Positions 10,830 to 18,997 of a stretch of 51,641 bases of DNA are shown here, one piece after another. The position numbers were made by a program, and so were the translations under genes. This DNA is from Actinomycetes bacterium (lineage in GTDB: Bacteria; Actinomycetota; Acidimicrobiia; IMCC26256; JANYLB01): NCBI GenBank assembly GCA_025363815.1, contig JANYLB010000043.1, forward strand, positions 1 to 51,641. The letters run 5' to 3'. The notes beneath the pieces were generated by a model, which was not told where the DNA came from, made no database searches, and saw nothing but the letters and a program-made list of their open reading frames with translations. Within the stretch, counting starts at the first letter, position 1. The number at the start of each line of letters is the position of its first letter.

Positions 10830-11333
10830 TCAGTCCCTCCTAGCGATCACGACGGCGCCGACCAACGCCGCGAGCAGCAGCATCGAGACGACCTCGAACG
10901 GTACGACGTACTGGCGGAAGATTGCATCTCCGACTACCGCCGTCTTGCCCGTCGCGAGCACAGCGGCGTCGAGCTTGATCTTCGTGCCGCCGAAGGCGTC
11001 GAGGAGCAGCACAACGAGAACGCCCAGAAGGAACAGGGCAGCGACGGCGGCGGGAAAGCGCTGATCGTTGTCGAGATCGGAGTCGCCCTCCATGGGCGCG
11101 CGTGTGAGCATGATGCCGAAGAGGAAGAGGATGACGACCGCGCCGATGTAGATGAGCACCTGTACCCAGGCGACGAACTCAGCCCCCAGCAAGATGTACT
11201 GCGCGGCCACTCCCGCGAGCACCACGACAAGGTAAAGGGCCGCGTGGACGATGTTGCGCGTCCGCACCACTCCGATGGCAGCGAACCCCATCGCGACCGC
11301 GATGATCCAAAAGGCGATGTTCTGCGCGATCAC
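10830..11333 (-). CDS. nuoJ: NADH-quinone oxidoreductase subunit J (copy 1)
   Basis: A 167-residue, five-helix membrane subunit of complex I. Its conserved helix-3 segment is [20 protein letters not shown], which contains the pi-bulge tyrosine region. GTG 11333 ([10 protein letters not shown]) is chosen because it lies just after the nuoI stop and gives the normal length; a longer in-frame extension would run back through nuoI in another frame. Confidence 0.94.
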   Translation of the reverse strand: MIAQNIAFWIIAVAMGFAAIGVVRTRNIVHAALYLVVVLAGVAAQYILLGAEFVAWVQVLIYIGAVVILFLFGIMLTRAPMEGDSDLDNDQRFPAAVAALFLLGVLVVLLLDAFGGTKIKLDAAVLATGKTAVVGDAIFRQYVVPFEVVSMLLLAALVGAVVIARRD

Positions 11334-11338
11334 AGTGA

Positions 11339-11836
11339 CTACTTCTTCGTCTTGATGTCGGCGCCGAGCTCTAGCGGCTCGGGCTCGGGAACGGTGGACA
11401 TCCACTCGCCGAGCCGGTCCTTGTCGTGCAAGAGATTCGCGATCTGGAACTCGGTGTACTCGAAGTCGGGGCTCCAGAAGAGGGCGTCGAACGGGCATAC
11501 CTCGACGCAGATACCGCAGTACATACAGAGTCCGTAGTCGATGTCGAAGCGGTCGAGAATGGCGACGGTGCGCTCGCGACCGCCCTCACGACGCGGCGGT
11601 CGCTTCTCCTTGTGTCCCTCGATGTAGATGCACCAGTCCGGGCAGCTGCGCGCGCACAGCATGCAGACCGTGCAGTTCTCCTCCTTCAGCGCGATGACGC
11701 CGCGCGCCCGGCTCACCGGCTCTTCCTTCTCGTGCGGGTACTGCACGGTGACCGCGCCCTTGAGCATGGTCTTGAAGGTGATGCCCAGTCCGCCGATCAG
11801 CCCCGGCATCTTCGGCTTCCACATCTTCGGCGCCAT
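11339..11836 (-). CDS. nuoI: NADH-quinone oxidoreductase subunit I (copy 1), two [4Fe-4S] clusters
   Basis: Peripheral-arm ferredoxin-like subunit carrying clusters N6a and N6b, 165 residues. The two sets of cysteines are C55-C58-C61-C65 ([14 protein letters not shown]) and C104-C107-C110-C114 ([13 protein letters not shown]), each with the expected C-x2-C-x2-C-x3-C-P spacing. The ATG follows the nuoH stop directly (TAGATG). In an enzyme without NuoEFG, this and NuoB are the only iron-sulfur subunits, so electrons must enter near here. Confidence 0.96.
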   Translation of the reverse strand: MAPKMWKPKMPGLIGGLGITFKTMLKGAVTVQYPHEKEEPVSRARGVIALKEENCTVCMLCARSCPDWCIYIEGHKEKRPPRREGGRERTVAILDRFDIDYGLCMYCGICVEVCPFDALFWSPDFEYTEFQIANLLHDKDRLGEWMSTVPEPEPLELGADIKTKK

Positions 11837-12868
11837 CTAGAACGCCACCTTAAAAATGCCGGTGATGAGAATGTTCGCGAGCCCTAGCGGAATCAGCACC
11901 TTCCAGGCCAGGGCCTGGAGCTGGTCTTCTCGCAAGCGCGGGTAGGTGAACCGGACCCAGAAGAAGAGAAACGCCACGAACATGAGCTTTACGAAGAGCA
12001 CGATCGGACCGAGCAGGTCGGCCACCGCTCCGTGCACGCCGGGGATCGCCCAACCTCCGAGGAACAGCGTCGCCGCGAGCGCCGCGAAGGCGAACGCGGT
12101 TCCAACTTCGCCGATGTAGAAGAAGAGGAACCGGAACCCGGTGTATTCGACCATGTAGCCGGCGACGAGCTCGCTCTCAGCCACCGGCATGTCGAACGGG
12201 GTCTGGGTCAGCTCCGCCTGGGCTGCGACCATAAACAGGGCGAAGCCGATGATCTGGGTGAAGAAGTAAGGATTGCCGATTCCGCTCCAGCCAAAGATCG
12301 AACCGTTCTGTTGGGCGACGACGATCCCCTGGAGACTCATCGTCCCGGCCTGGATCACCACGCCTACGACGGCGAGCAGCAAGGGGAGCTCGTAGGCGAT
12401 CAGCTGCGCCGCGGCGCGCAGCGCACCGAGGAGCGCGAACTTGTTCGAGCTCGCCCACCCCGCCATCAGTACGCCGATGACCGACAGGCTCGAGACCGCC
12501 AGCGCGTAGAAGACGCCGACGTCGAGGTTCTTGACCACGATGCGCGGCCCCGCCGGGATGACGACGAAGATCAGGAACGTCGACATCAAGATCACGACCG
12601 GCGCCATCGCGAAGACGCGCTTGTCGGCGCCGTCGGGCATCACGTCTTCCTTCTGGATGAACTTGATGCCGTCGCCGATGAGCTGGAACCAACCGTGGAA
12701 ACCGCCGGGGTCCATCGGCCCGAGCCGGCTTTGCATGTGGCTCATCATCTTCAGCAGGAACGTGTAGCCGAGGATGAGCGCACCCGCGGGAACGAGCGCC
12801 AGGATGATGATCGTCTTGATCGCGAGCGTCGTGCCCCAGCCGACATCGAGGGCGAGCAAGTGGGTCAC
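11837..12868 (-). CDS. nuoH: NADH-quinone oxidoreductase subunit H (copy 1)
   Basis: Membrane subunit forming much of the quinone chamber, 343 residues. Signatures are MQSRLGPMDPGG, the quinone-cavity loop GDGIKFIQKEDVMP, and TPFDMPVAESELVAGYMVEYTG. GTG 12868 overlaps the nuoD stop (GTGA), which gives the standard length; longer upstream translation would be antisense-like sequence over nuoD. Confidence 0.95.
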   Translation of the reverse strand: MTHLLALDVGWGTTLAIKTIIILALVPAGALILGYTFLLKMMSHMQSRLGPMDPGGFHGWFQLIGDGIKFIQKEDVMPDGADKRVFAMAPVVILMSTFLIFVVIPAGPRIVVKNLDVGVFYALAVSSLSVIGVLMAGWASSNKFALLGALRAAAQLIAYELPLLLAVVGVVIQAGTMSLQGIVVAQQNGSIFGWSGIGNPYFFTQIIGFALFMVAAQAELTQTPFDMPVAESELVAGYMVEYTGFRFLFFYIGEVGTAFAFAALAATLFLGGWAIPGVHGAVADLLGPIVLFVKLMFVAFLFFWVRFTYPRLREDQLQALAWKVLIPLGLANILITGIFKVAF

Positions 12869-14052
12869 CGGTCGATGTCTCCGAGGATGAAGTAGAGCGA
12901 CGCGAGGATCGTGATCACGTCGGGAACGTAGACCCCGCGCAGCAGCCACGGCATGATCGAGACGTTGCTGAACGACGCTGAGCGGATCTTCACCCGGAAC
13001 GGGCCCGTCGCGCCCTTGGAGACGACGTAGTAGCCCATCTGACCCAAAGGGTTCTCGACCTCGGTCCAGACCTCGCCCGCAGGCACCTTGATGATGCGCG
13101 GGACCTTGGCCGTGATCGGGCCGCTCGGCATCTGGTCGAGGAGCTGAAGGACCATCCGACAAGACTCACGGGTCTCCTGGAGCCGAACCCAGTAGCGCGC
13201 GTACGAATCGCCGTCGGGGTGGGTCCATACCTTGAAGTCGAGTTCGGGATACACGAGGTACGGCCGACCATCGCGGCGCAGGTCCCAGTCGACACCCGAT
13301 GCTCGCAGGTTGGAGCCCGACATCCCGTAGGCGGCACCGAGCTCGCCGGGAACGATGCCGATCGAACGGGTACGAGCCTGGAATATCTCGTTGCCGGCCA
13401 CGAGATCTTCGAACTCATCGCAGCCGTCGAGCATCTTCTTCATGACTTCGCGGGTCTCGCTTATCCAGCCCCACGGGAGGTCGTCTTTCAAGCCCCCGAT
13501 GCGATTGAAGTTCGGGTGGAACCTTCCGCCCGTCGCGCCCTCGATGAGGTTGAGAACGTACTCGCGGTCACGGAAGCCGTAGAACGCCGGAGTTAGCGCC
13601 CCCACCTGCAGCGCCATCTCGCCGAGGAACAGATAGAAGGTCGAGATCCTCGATAGCTCGGTGAGCACCGTACGGATGTACTGCGCGCGGGGCGGGGCTT
13701 CGACGCACATCAGGCGCTCGGCGGCGTCGACGAACGGAACCTCGTTGGCGAAGCTCGAGAGCCAGTCGATGCGGTTCACGAGGGTGGTGATCTGCGGGTA
13801 GGTCCGGTACTCGGCGAGCTTCTCGTAACCCCGGTGCATGTACCCGATGACCGGATCGGCCGACACGACGCGCTCGCCGTCGAGCCTCACCACGAGCCGC
13901 AGGGTGCCGTGCGTGGCCGGGTGCTGCGGGCCGAGGTTCAGGATCATGTCGCCGGTGTCGAGCTCGACGTTCACCTGGGCCTCGGCGAGGTGACGCAACG
14001 CGCCCGGCTCGAGCTGGATCTCGGGCATAGGCGGGTTATCGGTGGAGCTCAT
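12865..14052 (-). CDS. nuoD: NADH-quinone oxidoreductase subunit D (copy 1), HRG-type
   Basis: A 395-residue 49-kDa-type subunit that forms the quinone site with NuoB. The quinone-binding hairpin LNLGPQHPATHGTLRL is at residues 38-53. Directly after it is GYMHRGYEK, in which Arg74 (codon 13831-13833) aligns with the arginine of mitochondrial NDUFS2 that NDUFAF7 dimethylates. ATG 14052 lies one base after the nuoC stop. The second NuoD (30006) has Thr at the equivalent position, so the two belong to different complex I lineages. Confidence 0.96.
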   Translation of the reverse strand: MSSTDNPPMPEIQLEPGALRHLAEAQVNVELDTGDMILNLGPQHPATHGTLRLVVRLDGERVVSADPVIGYMHRGYEKLAEYRTYPQITTLVNRIDWLSSFANEVPFVDAAERLMCVEAPPRAQYIRTVLTELSRISTFYLFLGEMALQVGALTPAFYGFRDREYVLNLIEGATGGRFHPNFNRIGGLKDDLPWGWISETREVMKKMLDGCDEFEDLVAGNEIFQARTRSIGIVPGELGAAYGMSGSNLRASGVDWDLRRDGRPYLVYPELDFKVWTHPDGDSYARYWVRLQETRESCRMVLQLLDQMPSGPITAKVPRIIKVPAGEVWTEVENPLGQMGYYVVSKGATGPFRVKIRSASFSNVSIMPWLLRGVYVPDVITILASLYFILGDIDR

Positions 14053-14053
14053 C

Positions 14054-14737
14054 TCACCCGCTCCCGTCTTCGGCGGGGGAATCGTCGCCGGGCATCGCCT
14101 CGACATCGACGAGGCCGGGCCACGGCTTCACCTCGCGCGCGAGCAGGGCGAAGTCCTTGCGCAACGGGTGGCCTTCAAACTCCGCCGGGAGGTAGAGCTT
14201 GCGCAGGTTCGGGTGGCCGGAAAACCCGATGCCGAACATCTCCGCGCACTCGCGCTCGTGCCAGTCGGCACCCGGGTAGACCGAAGTCCACGACTCGGCG
14301 GTCGGCATGTCGGCATCGACGTCGGTCTTCAACGTGACGCCATGGTGCCGCGAGGTGCTCTGGACGTGGGCGAACACCTGGAACCGCCCGGCGGAGCCCG
14401 CGGTGCCGAATGTCATCTCCGTCGGCTGCACCGGTGCCGACGTGTCGTTACCGCCGTCGTCATTGCTTCGCGGCGCGACCATCGGCTGCCAGTCGATACC
14501 CGAAACGAACGACAGGTAGTCGCAATGCAGCTTCGTCTTTGCAATCTCGGCGCTGCGGCGCCACGAATCCGGCCGGATCCGCACGACGAGCGTGCCGAAC
14601 GCATCGGCGTGCTCGATGACACCGCCACCGAGTTCGGCTTCGAACACGGCGAGCAACGCAGCCTGCTCGTCGGTGAGCAGCTCGGGCTCGGCGATCTCTT
14701 CCTCGCCCGCGGTCTCTTCGGTGGGTTCGTCAGGCAT
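14054..14737 (-). CDS. nuoC: NADH-quinone oxidoreductase subunit C (copy 1)
   Basis: A 227-residue 30-kDa-type subunit of the connecting module, separate from NuoD. The family signature is [31 protein letters not shown], spread over residues about 160-190, and the EGHPLRKDF end motif follows. The N-terminus has an acidic stretch before the domain. ATG 14737 overlaps the end of nuoB by 8 bases. Confidence 0.95.
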   Translation of the reverse strand: MPDEPTEETAGEEEIAEPELLTDEQAALLAVFEAELGGGVIEHADAFGTLVVRIRPDSWRRSAEIAKTKLHCDYLSFVSGIDWQPMVAPRSNDDGGNDTSAPVQPTEMTFGTAGSAGRFQVFAHVQSTSRHHGVTLKTDVDADMPTAESWTSVYPGADWHERECAEMFGIGFSGHPNLRKLYLPAEFEGHPLRKDFALLAREVKPWPGLVDVEAMPGDDSPAEDGSG

Positions 14738-15329
14738 CGGGCGCACCCACCTTCGAGGCTCGCGCCTTCGGGGAGGGCAACGCGACCGGGGTCGAGACCA
14801 TCGCGACATCGCCGGGTACCTCGCCCCGCCACCGAGCCGCGAGCTCGTCGTTGCCGAGACCCTCGTTCTGAATCCGCTCCTGGAGCATGACGATGCCCTG
14901 GAGGAGCGCTTCGGGACGGGGCGGGCATCCGGGGACATAGACATCGACCGGGATGATCTGGTCGACGCCCTTGGTGACCGAGTATGAATCCCAGTAGGGA
15001 CCACCGCAGTTCGAGCACGATCCCATCGAAATCACGTACTTCGGGTCGGGGATCTGCTCGTATAGCCGCTTGATCGCCGGAGCCATCTTGTCGGTGACCG
15101 TTCCGGAGATCACGACCAGGTCGGCCTGGCGCGGGCTCGCGGGGAACGGGATCACGCCGAGACGCATCATGTCGTAGCGGGGGCCCGCGAGCGCGGCCGC
15201 CATCTCGATCGCGCAGCAGGCGAGGCCCCACTGGAACATCCAGAGCGAGTACTTGCGGCTGTAGTTGAGAAGCCAGGTGAGTGGCTTTGCCGCGGGCTTG
15301 GAGAGCGTGCCGTTCTCGACTAGGCCCAC
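14730..15329 (-). CDS. nuoB: NADH-quinone oxidoreductase subunit B (copy 1), cluster N2
   Basis: A 199-residue subunit holding the terminal [4Fe-4S] cluster N2 that reduces quinone. Ligands by family alignment are C38, C39 (GLACCAIEM), C105 (GSCSNCGG) and C135 (PGCPPRPE). C108 is an extra cysteine three residues after a ligand; NuoB of the second operon has Thr in that place. GTG 15329 gives the normal N-terminus and overlaps nuoA by 10 bases. Confidence 0.96.
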   Translation of the reverse strand: MGLVENGTLSKPAAKPLTWLLNYSRKYSLWMFQWGLACCAIEMAAALAGPRYDMMRLGVIPFPASPRQADLVVISGTVTDKMAPAIKRLYEQIPDPKYVISMGSCSNCGGPYWDSYSVTKGVDQIIPVDVYVPGCPPRPEALLQGIVMLQERIQNEGLGNDELAARWRGEVPGDVAMVSTPVALPSPKARASKVGAPDA

Positions 15330-15682
15330 CGAAGCACACCCTTGCGCCACGCATAGGCCAACCCGAGGGTGAGGATCAGCACGAAGACGATCATCTCGAT
15401 GACCGCGAACCATCCGAGGAACTCGAGCCGGACCGCCCACGGGAAGATGAACACCGCTTCGACGTCGAACATGACGAAGAGCAGCGCGTAGACGTAGTAC
15501 CGGATGTTCGACTGGCCCCAACCACCGATCGGGTCGGAACCGGCTTCGTAGGTGATGTACTTCTGTGGCTGCGGCCGGTTGGGCCGGATCAGGCGGCCGA
15601 GGCCCAGCATCCCACCTGCCATCAACAACGCGGCCCCGATGAACAGGGCGACAGCGAGGTAATTCCGGTAGTACTCGGTCAC
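15320..15682 (-). CDS. nuoA: NADH-quinone oxidoreductase subunit A (copy 1)
   Basis: A 120-residue, three-helix membrane subunit and first gene of the 11-subunit operon. The conserved loop is [10 protein letters not shown], with [23 protein letters not shown] following it. GTG 15682 is preferred because GGAGG lies 11 bases upstream; another GTG at 15700 would add six residues. A weak -10-like TATGCT lies about 30 bases further upstream, so the promoter probably is in the gap after the phosphate genes. Confidence 0.93.
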   Translation of the reverse strand: MTEYYRNYLAVALFIGAALLMAGGMLGLGRLIRPNRPQPQKYITYEAGSDPIGGWGQSNIRYYVYALLFVMFDVEAVFIFPWAVRLEFLGWFAVIEMIVFVLILTLGLAYAWRKGVLRWA

Positions 15683-15780
15683 GCGCGCCGCCGCCTCCAC
15701 CTCAGGTCATGGGCGTTGCGGAGCATACCTCCGAGCCTTTTCGAAGGGTCTAATCGCGCGGCCGGTCTTCTCCTGATCAG

Positions 15781-15836
15781 GGTCGGCTCCGCTGCGCTAC
15801 GCCCTCGAACTCTGGTCGGCTCCGCTGCGCTACGCC
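15781..15836. repeat. Tandem direct repeat, 23-base unit spaced 33 bases apart
   Basis: The 23 bases at 15781-15803 (GGTCGGCTCCGCTGCGCTAC plus GCC) recur exactly at 15814-15836, separated by 10 bases. The second copy includes the stop codon of the DUF47 gene on the minus strand. Similar CTCCGCTGCGCT words are often dispersed in high-GC actinobacterial genomes, so this may be a REP-like element, but only this pair is visible here. Confidence 0.7.
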
Positions 15837-16453
15837 TCCTTGAGCACCGAGAACCAGACGCGGTGGCAGACGCCGACGATGGCATTGCCGAGCGAGTCGT
15901 AGCCGCGGTATATCTCCGCGGCGAGCACGATCCTGCCTGCCGGCTCCGATGACTCTGCCAACGCTGCGATCGCGCCCCGGTACTCCTTCTCCATGCCGCG
16001 GGTGGCCTTGATCGCGAAGTCGGCGTGGTTGCTCGCTGCGGCCGTGTCTTTCGGGAGCGCGTCGAAGGCCGACGCGAGATGCCCGATGGCCGTGAGCGCG
16101 CTGGCCGCCATCCGTGCGGAATGCCCGTCAGGGGGCCATCTGGCGGCCTGGGCCTGGCGGACGACGTTCTTGGCGACGTTCTGGACCAGATCGAGCCGGT
16201 CCGAGACCGTATAGAGATCTTCCTGGTCCAGCGGCGCCGACAGCACCTCCCGGAGCGCCTTCACCAACGCTCGCCGGGCGGTATCACCCTCGTGCTCGTT
16301 GGCGCGGACCGCCGCCGCGGCCTCCTCACGGCCGTCCGCCGACCATTCGGCGAAGGCTCGAAGCGACGATTCGGTCAACCGGACCTGGACCCGAAGGAGC
16401 TCGAGCACATCGGGTTCTGACTGCAGGAACCAGGGGCGACGCATCCCCTTCAT
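15830..16453 (-). CDS. DUF47/PhoU-like phosphate permease accessory protein
   Basis: A 207-residue all-helical protein of the DUF47 (Pit accessory, PhoU-like) family. The pattern is long amphipathic helices with HEGDTARRALVKALRE, LDQEDLYTVSDRLDLVQN and YRGYDSLGNAIVGVCHRVWF. Family members are encoded with Pit transporters and are thought to regulate them. ATG 16453 overlaps the permease stop (ATGA); a second ATG three codons later is also possible. The 3' end lies within a direct repeat. Confidence 0.87.
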   Translation of the reverse strand: MKGMRRPWFLQSEPDVLELLRVQVRLTESSLRAFAEWSADGREEAAAAVRANEHEGDTARRALVKALREVLSAPLDQEDLYTVSDRLDLVQNVAKNVVRQAQAARWPPDGHSARMAASALTAIGHLASAFDALPKDTAAASNHADFAIKATRGMEKEYRGAIAALAESSEPAGRIVLAAEIYRGYDSLGNAIVGVCHRVWFSVLKEA

Positions 16454-17451
16454 GGGAGCAGCCGGGTGCCGAGGAACGCAAGCGCTCCAAGAATCGCGCA
16501 AACCGGGACCGTCACGACCCATGCCGTCACCGTCTTCCCCACGAGTGGCCACCGTACATGGCGACTTCGCTGCTCCAGGCCGACACCGACAACAGATGCG
16601 GTCACAACGCTCGAGGTCGACACGGGTGCTCCGGCCCATCCGGCTCCGATCACCGCGAAGGCCGCACCGGCCTGCGCGGCGAGGCCATCGAGCTGCCGCT
16701 CGCGGTACAGGCGCCGGCCGACCGTCTTTATGAGCCGCCGACCGCCGAGCGCGGTTCCCGACGCGAGCACGACGGCGACGGCGACCCTGACCCACCACGG
16801 CACCGCGAAGTGACGCAGCGATCCGTCGGCGACGAGCGCTCCCGCAATGATCCCCATCGCCTTCTGGCCGTCGTTGCTCCCGTCGCTCAACGCGACGAGA
16901 GCCGCGGCGATCCACATCCCCCCGCGGACCGGGCCCATCACCCGCCGGCTCGCGCGCCGCATCGAGATCGCTAGCAACCTACGCGTCACCGCGCCGGCGC
17001 CGGCTCCGATTAACGGCGAGACGAGCATGGCCACGAGCGCCCCGACCACTCCATTGGGCCTCAGCCCGTCGACACCACCCCACGAGATCGCCGACGTCCC
17101 TCCGGCCGCGAACGCGGCGCCTACGAGACCGCCTACGAGACCGAACGACGCGCTCGTGGGAAGACCCACCCGCGTTGCCACAAGCACGAACACCACTGCA
17201 GCCAACGCGCCCGCTGTGTAAGCCGAGCCGGCGTCGTGACCCGACACGTTGATCATCCCGGCCACGGTCGCGGCGACGGCGGTGCCGCCGACCAAGCCGC
17301 CCGCGGTGTGAAACACGAACGAGAAGACCATCGCCGGGCCGTACCGCGCCGTGCCGGTGCCGACCAGTGCCGCAGAGGCATTCGGCGCGTCGCTCACCCC
17401 GAGCACGAACGCCAACACGAGGCCCACGACGACAGCGCCAGCTATCACCAT
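16450..17451 (-). CDS. pit: Pit-family inorganic phosphate permease
   Basis: Low-affinity, ion-coupled phosphate transporter of the PHO-4 family, 333 residues with about ten transmembrane helices. Two family repeats are visible: GVSDAPNASAALVGT near the N-terminus and ALSDGSNDGQKAMGI in the second half, variants of the G-x-N-D-x-x-N-x-x signature. ATG 17451 has GAGGA close upstream. It forms a two-gene unit with the DUF47 gene, between the two complex I operons and 28 bases downstream of the second one, so it may be partly cotranscribed with that operon. Confidence 0.93.
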   Translation of the reverse strand: MVIAGAVVVGLVLAFVLGVSDAPNASAALVGTGTARYGPAMVFSFVFHTAGGLVGGTAVAATVAGMINVSGHDAGSAYTAGALAAVVFVLVATRVGLPTSASFGLVGGLVGAAFAAGGTSAISWGGVDGLRPNGVVGALVAMLVSPLIGAGAGAVTRRLLAISMRRASRRVMGPVRGGMWIAAALVALSDGSNDGQKAMGIIAGALVADGSLRHFAVPWWVRVAVAVVLASGTALGGRRLIKTVGRRLYRERQLDGLAAQAGAAFAVIGAGWAGAPVSTSSVVTASVVGVGLEQRSRHVRWPLVGKTVTAWVVTVPVCAILGALAFLGTRLLP

Positions 17452-17479
17452 CGCTTCCTCCTGGTCGACGCGCAGCGCC

Positions 17480-18997
17480 TCAGAACAACAGAGTCGCGTC
17501 CCGTGCGAAGTCGAGGAGCACTGTCGGGAGAATACCGACGAACAGCACGACAAGCGCGGTGATGGCGAGGACGACACCGGTGGCCAGGTCGAGGCGGCGG
17601 CGAGACGCTACCGCGGCCACGGTACCCTCGGCTTGCGCGACAGTGGCCTCCTCGCCGTACATCGTGAGGATCACTCGCAGGTAGTAGTACGCGGCGATCA
17701 CCGACGCCAGAACACCGACGACGAGCAGCACATACGAGTGCGCGTCGGCAGCAGCGCCGAACACCCCCAGCTTCGCGATGAACCCTCCGGTGGGCGGAAC
17801 CCCCGCCTGAGCCAAGAGGAAGAACGCGAAGACCGCCGCTATCACCGGCCGACGGGTCGCGAGGCCGCGGTAGTCGTCGATCGAGTGGGCGTCTTCATTA
17901 TGCGCGATCACCATGACCACGGCAAAGGATCCGATGGTCATGAACGCGTAGACCATGAGGTAGAAGAGCGCAGCCTTTAAGCCTTGGCGGTTCGCCGCTT
18001 CCACCCCTATGAGCACGTAACCGGCGTGGTTGATCGACGAGTACGCGAGCATCCGCTTCACGTCGTTCTGAAGCAACGCGGCGATGCTTCCGACGACGAG
18101 CGTCAGAATCGCGAGAGCCCAGATCGCGGGCCGCCAATCGACACGGTAGACATCGAAGGCGGTGAAGAAGATCCGCAACAGCGCGGCAAAGCCTGCCGCC
18201 TTGGTGGCAGACCCCATGAAGGCGGTGATGGGCGCCGGAGCGCCTTCGTACACGTCGGGCGTCCACCAATGGAACGGCACCGCCGCGACCTTGAACCCGA
18301 GACCGACGAGCAACAGCATCATCCCGGCGAGAAGCGTGCCCTGGTCCAGCAAGGTGTTCTTCGACAGAAAGTCGGCGATCCCCGTGAGCGAGGTCGTGCC
18401 GGTCGCGCCGTAGGTGAGCGCGATTCCGTACAGGAACACGGCTGACGAGAACGCGCCGAGCACGAAGTACTTCATCCCTGCCTCGAGAGAACGGCGGCGG
18501 CGGCGGTCGTACGCGGCAAGCACGTACAAGGGGATCGAGAGCGTTTCGAGGGCGAGGAAAACGACGATCAGGTCGTTCGCCGCGGTCATCATGAGCATGC
18601 CGCTCGCCGAGAAGAGCAGCAGGGCGACGTACTCGGGCTTGGACTCGAACCCGTGGCGCGGGAGATACTCGCTCGAGAGCAACAGCACCAGCGCGGTGGC
18701 GACCAGGACGATGACGCCGAGGAACACGGCGAACCCGTCGACCGCGACCATTGCCCCTAGAGCTTGGTAGTTGCCGACGTCGCGGATCTTCGACCACTGC
18801 TCGGCCAGGAACACCGCGGCTACCGCTACACCGATGAACGCGACCAGAAGGGACGCGTCGTAGACCCAGATCGCCCTGCGCACGAGCGCACGGAGCAGGA
18901 CGATGGCGATCGCAGCAACCGCCAACGCGATCACAGGCGCGATCGCGAGCCAGTCGATCGCGGGGGTTGCCATCTTGGTGACCGCGAGCAGAATCAC
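17480..18997 (-). CDS. nuoN: NADH-quinone oxidoreductase subunit N (copy 2, 14-subunit complex)
   Basis: Antiporter-like proton-pumping membrane subunit, 505 residues. The helix-5 motif is ALETLSIPLYVLAAY and the helix-7/8 segment is FKVAAVPFHWWTPDVYEGAPAP. A short run of arginines (YDRRRRRSLEAG) sits in a cytoplasmic loop. GTG 18997 overlaps the nuoM stop (GTGA). Last gene of the 14-subunit operon. Confidence 0.95.
   Translation of the reverse strand: MILLAVTKMATPAIDWLAIAPVIALAVAAIAIVLLRALVRRAIWVYDASLLVAFIGVAVAAVFLAEQWSKIRDVGNYQALGAMVAVDGFAVFLGVIVLVATALVLLLSSEYLPRHGFESKPEYVALLLFSASGMLMMTAANDLIVVFLALETLSIPLYVLAAYDRRRRRSLEAGMKYFVLGAFSSAVFLYGIALTYGATGTTSLTGIADFLSKNTLLDQGTLLAGMMLLLVGLGFKVAAVPFHWWTPDVYEGAPAPITAFMGSATKAAGFAALLRIFFTAFDVYRVDWRPAIWALAILTLVVGSIAALLQNDVKRMLAYSSINHAGYVLIGVEAANRQGLKAALFYLMVYAFMTIGSFAVVMVIAHNEDAHSIDDYRGLATRRPVIAAVFAFFLLAQAGVPPTGGFIAKLGVFGAAADAHSYVLLVVGVLASVIAAYYYLRVILTMYGEEATVAQAEGTVAAVASRRRLDLATGVVLAITALVVLFVGILPTVLLDFARDATLLF

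Noticed and set aside
15683-15829. Remnants of nuoE, nuoF or nuoG near the 11-subunit operon
   Set aside because: No frame in this gap or between nuoD and nuoH has FMN-, NADH- or cluster-binding motifs; nuoD and nuoH overlap directly, so no decayed genes remain there.
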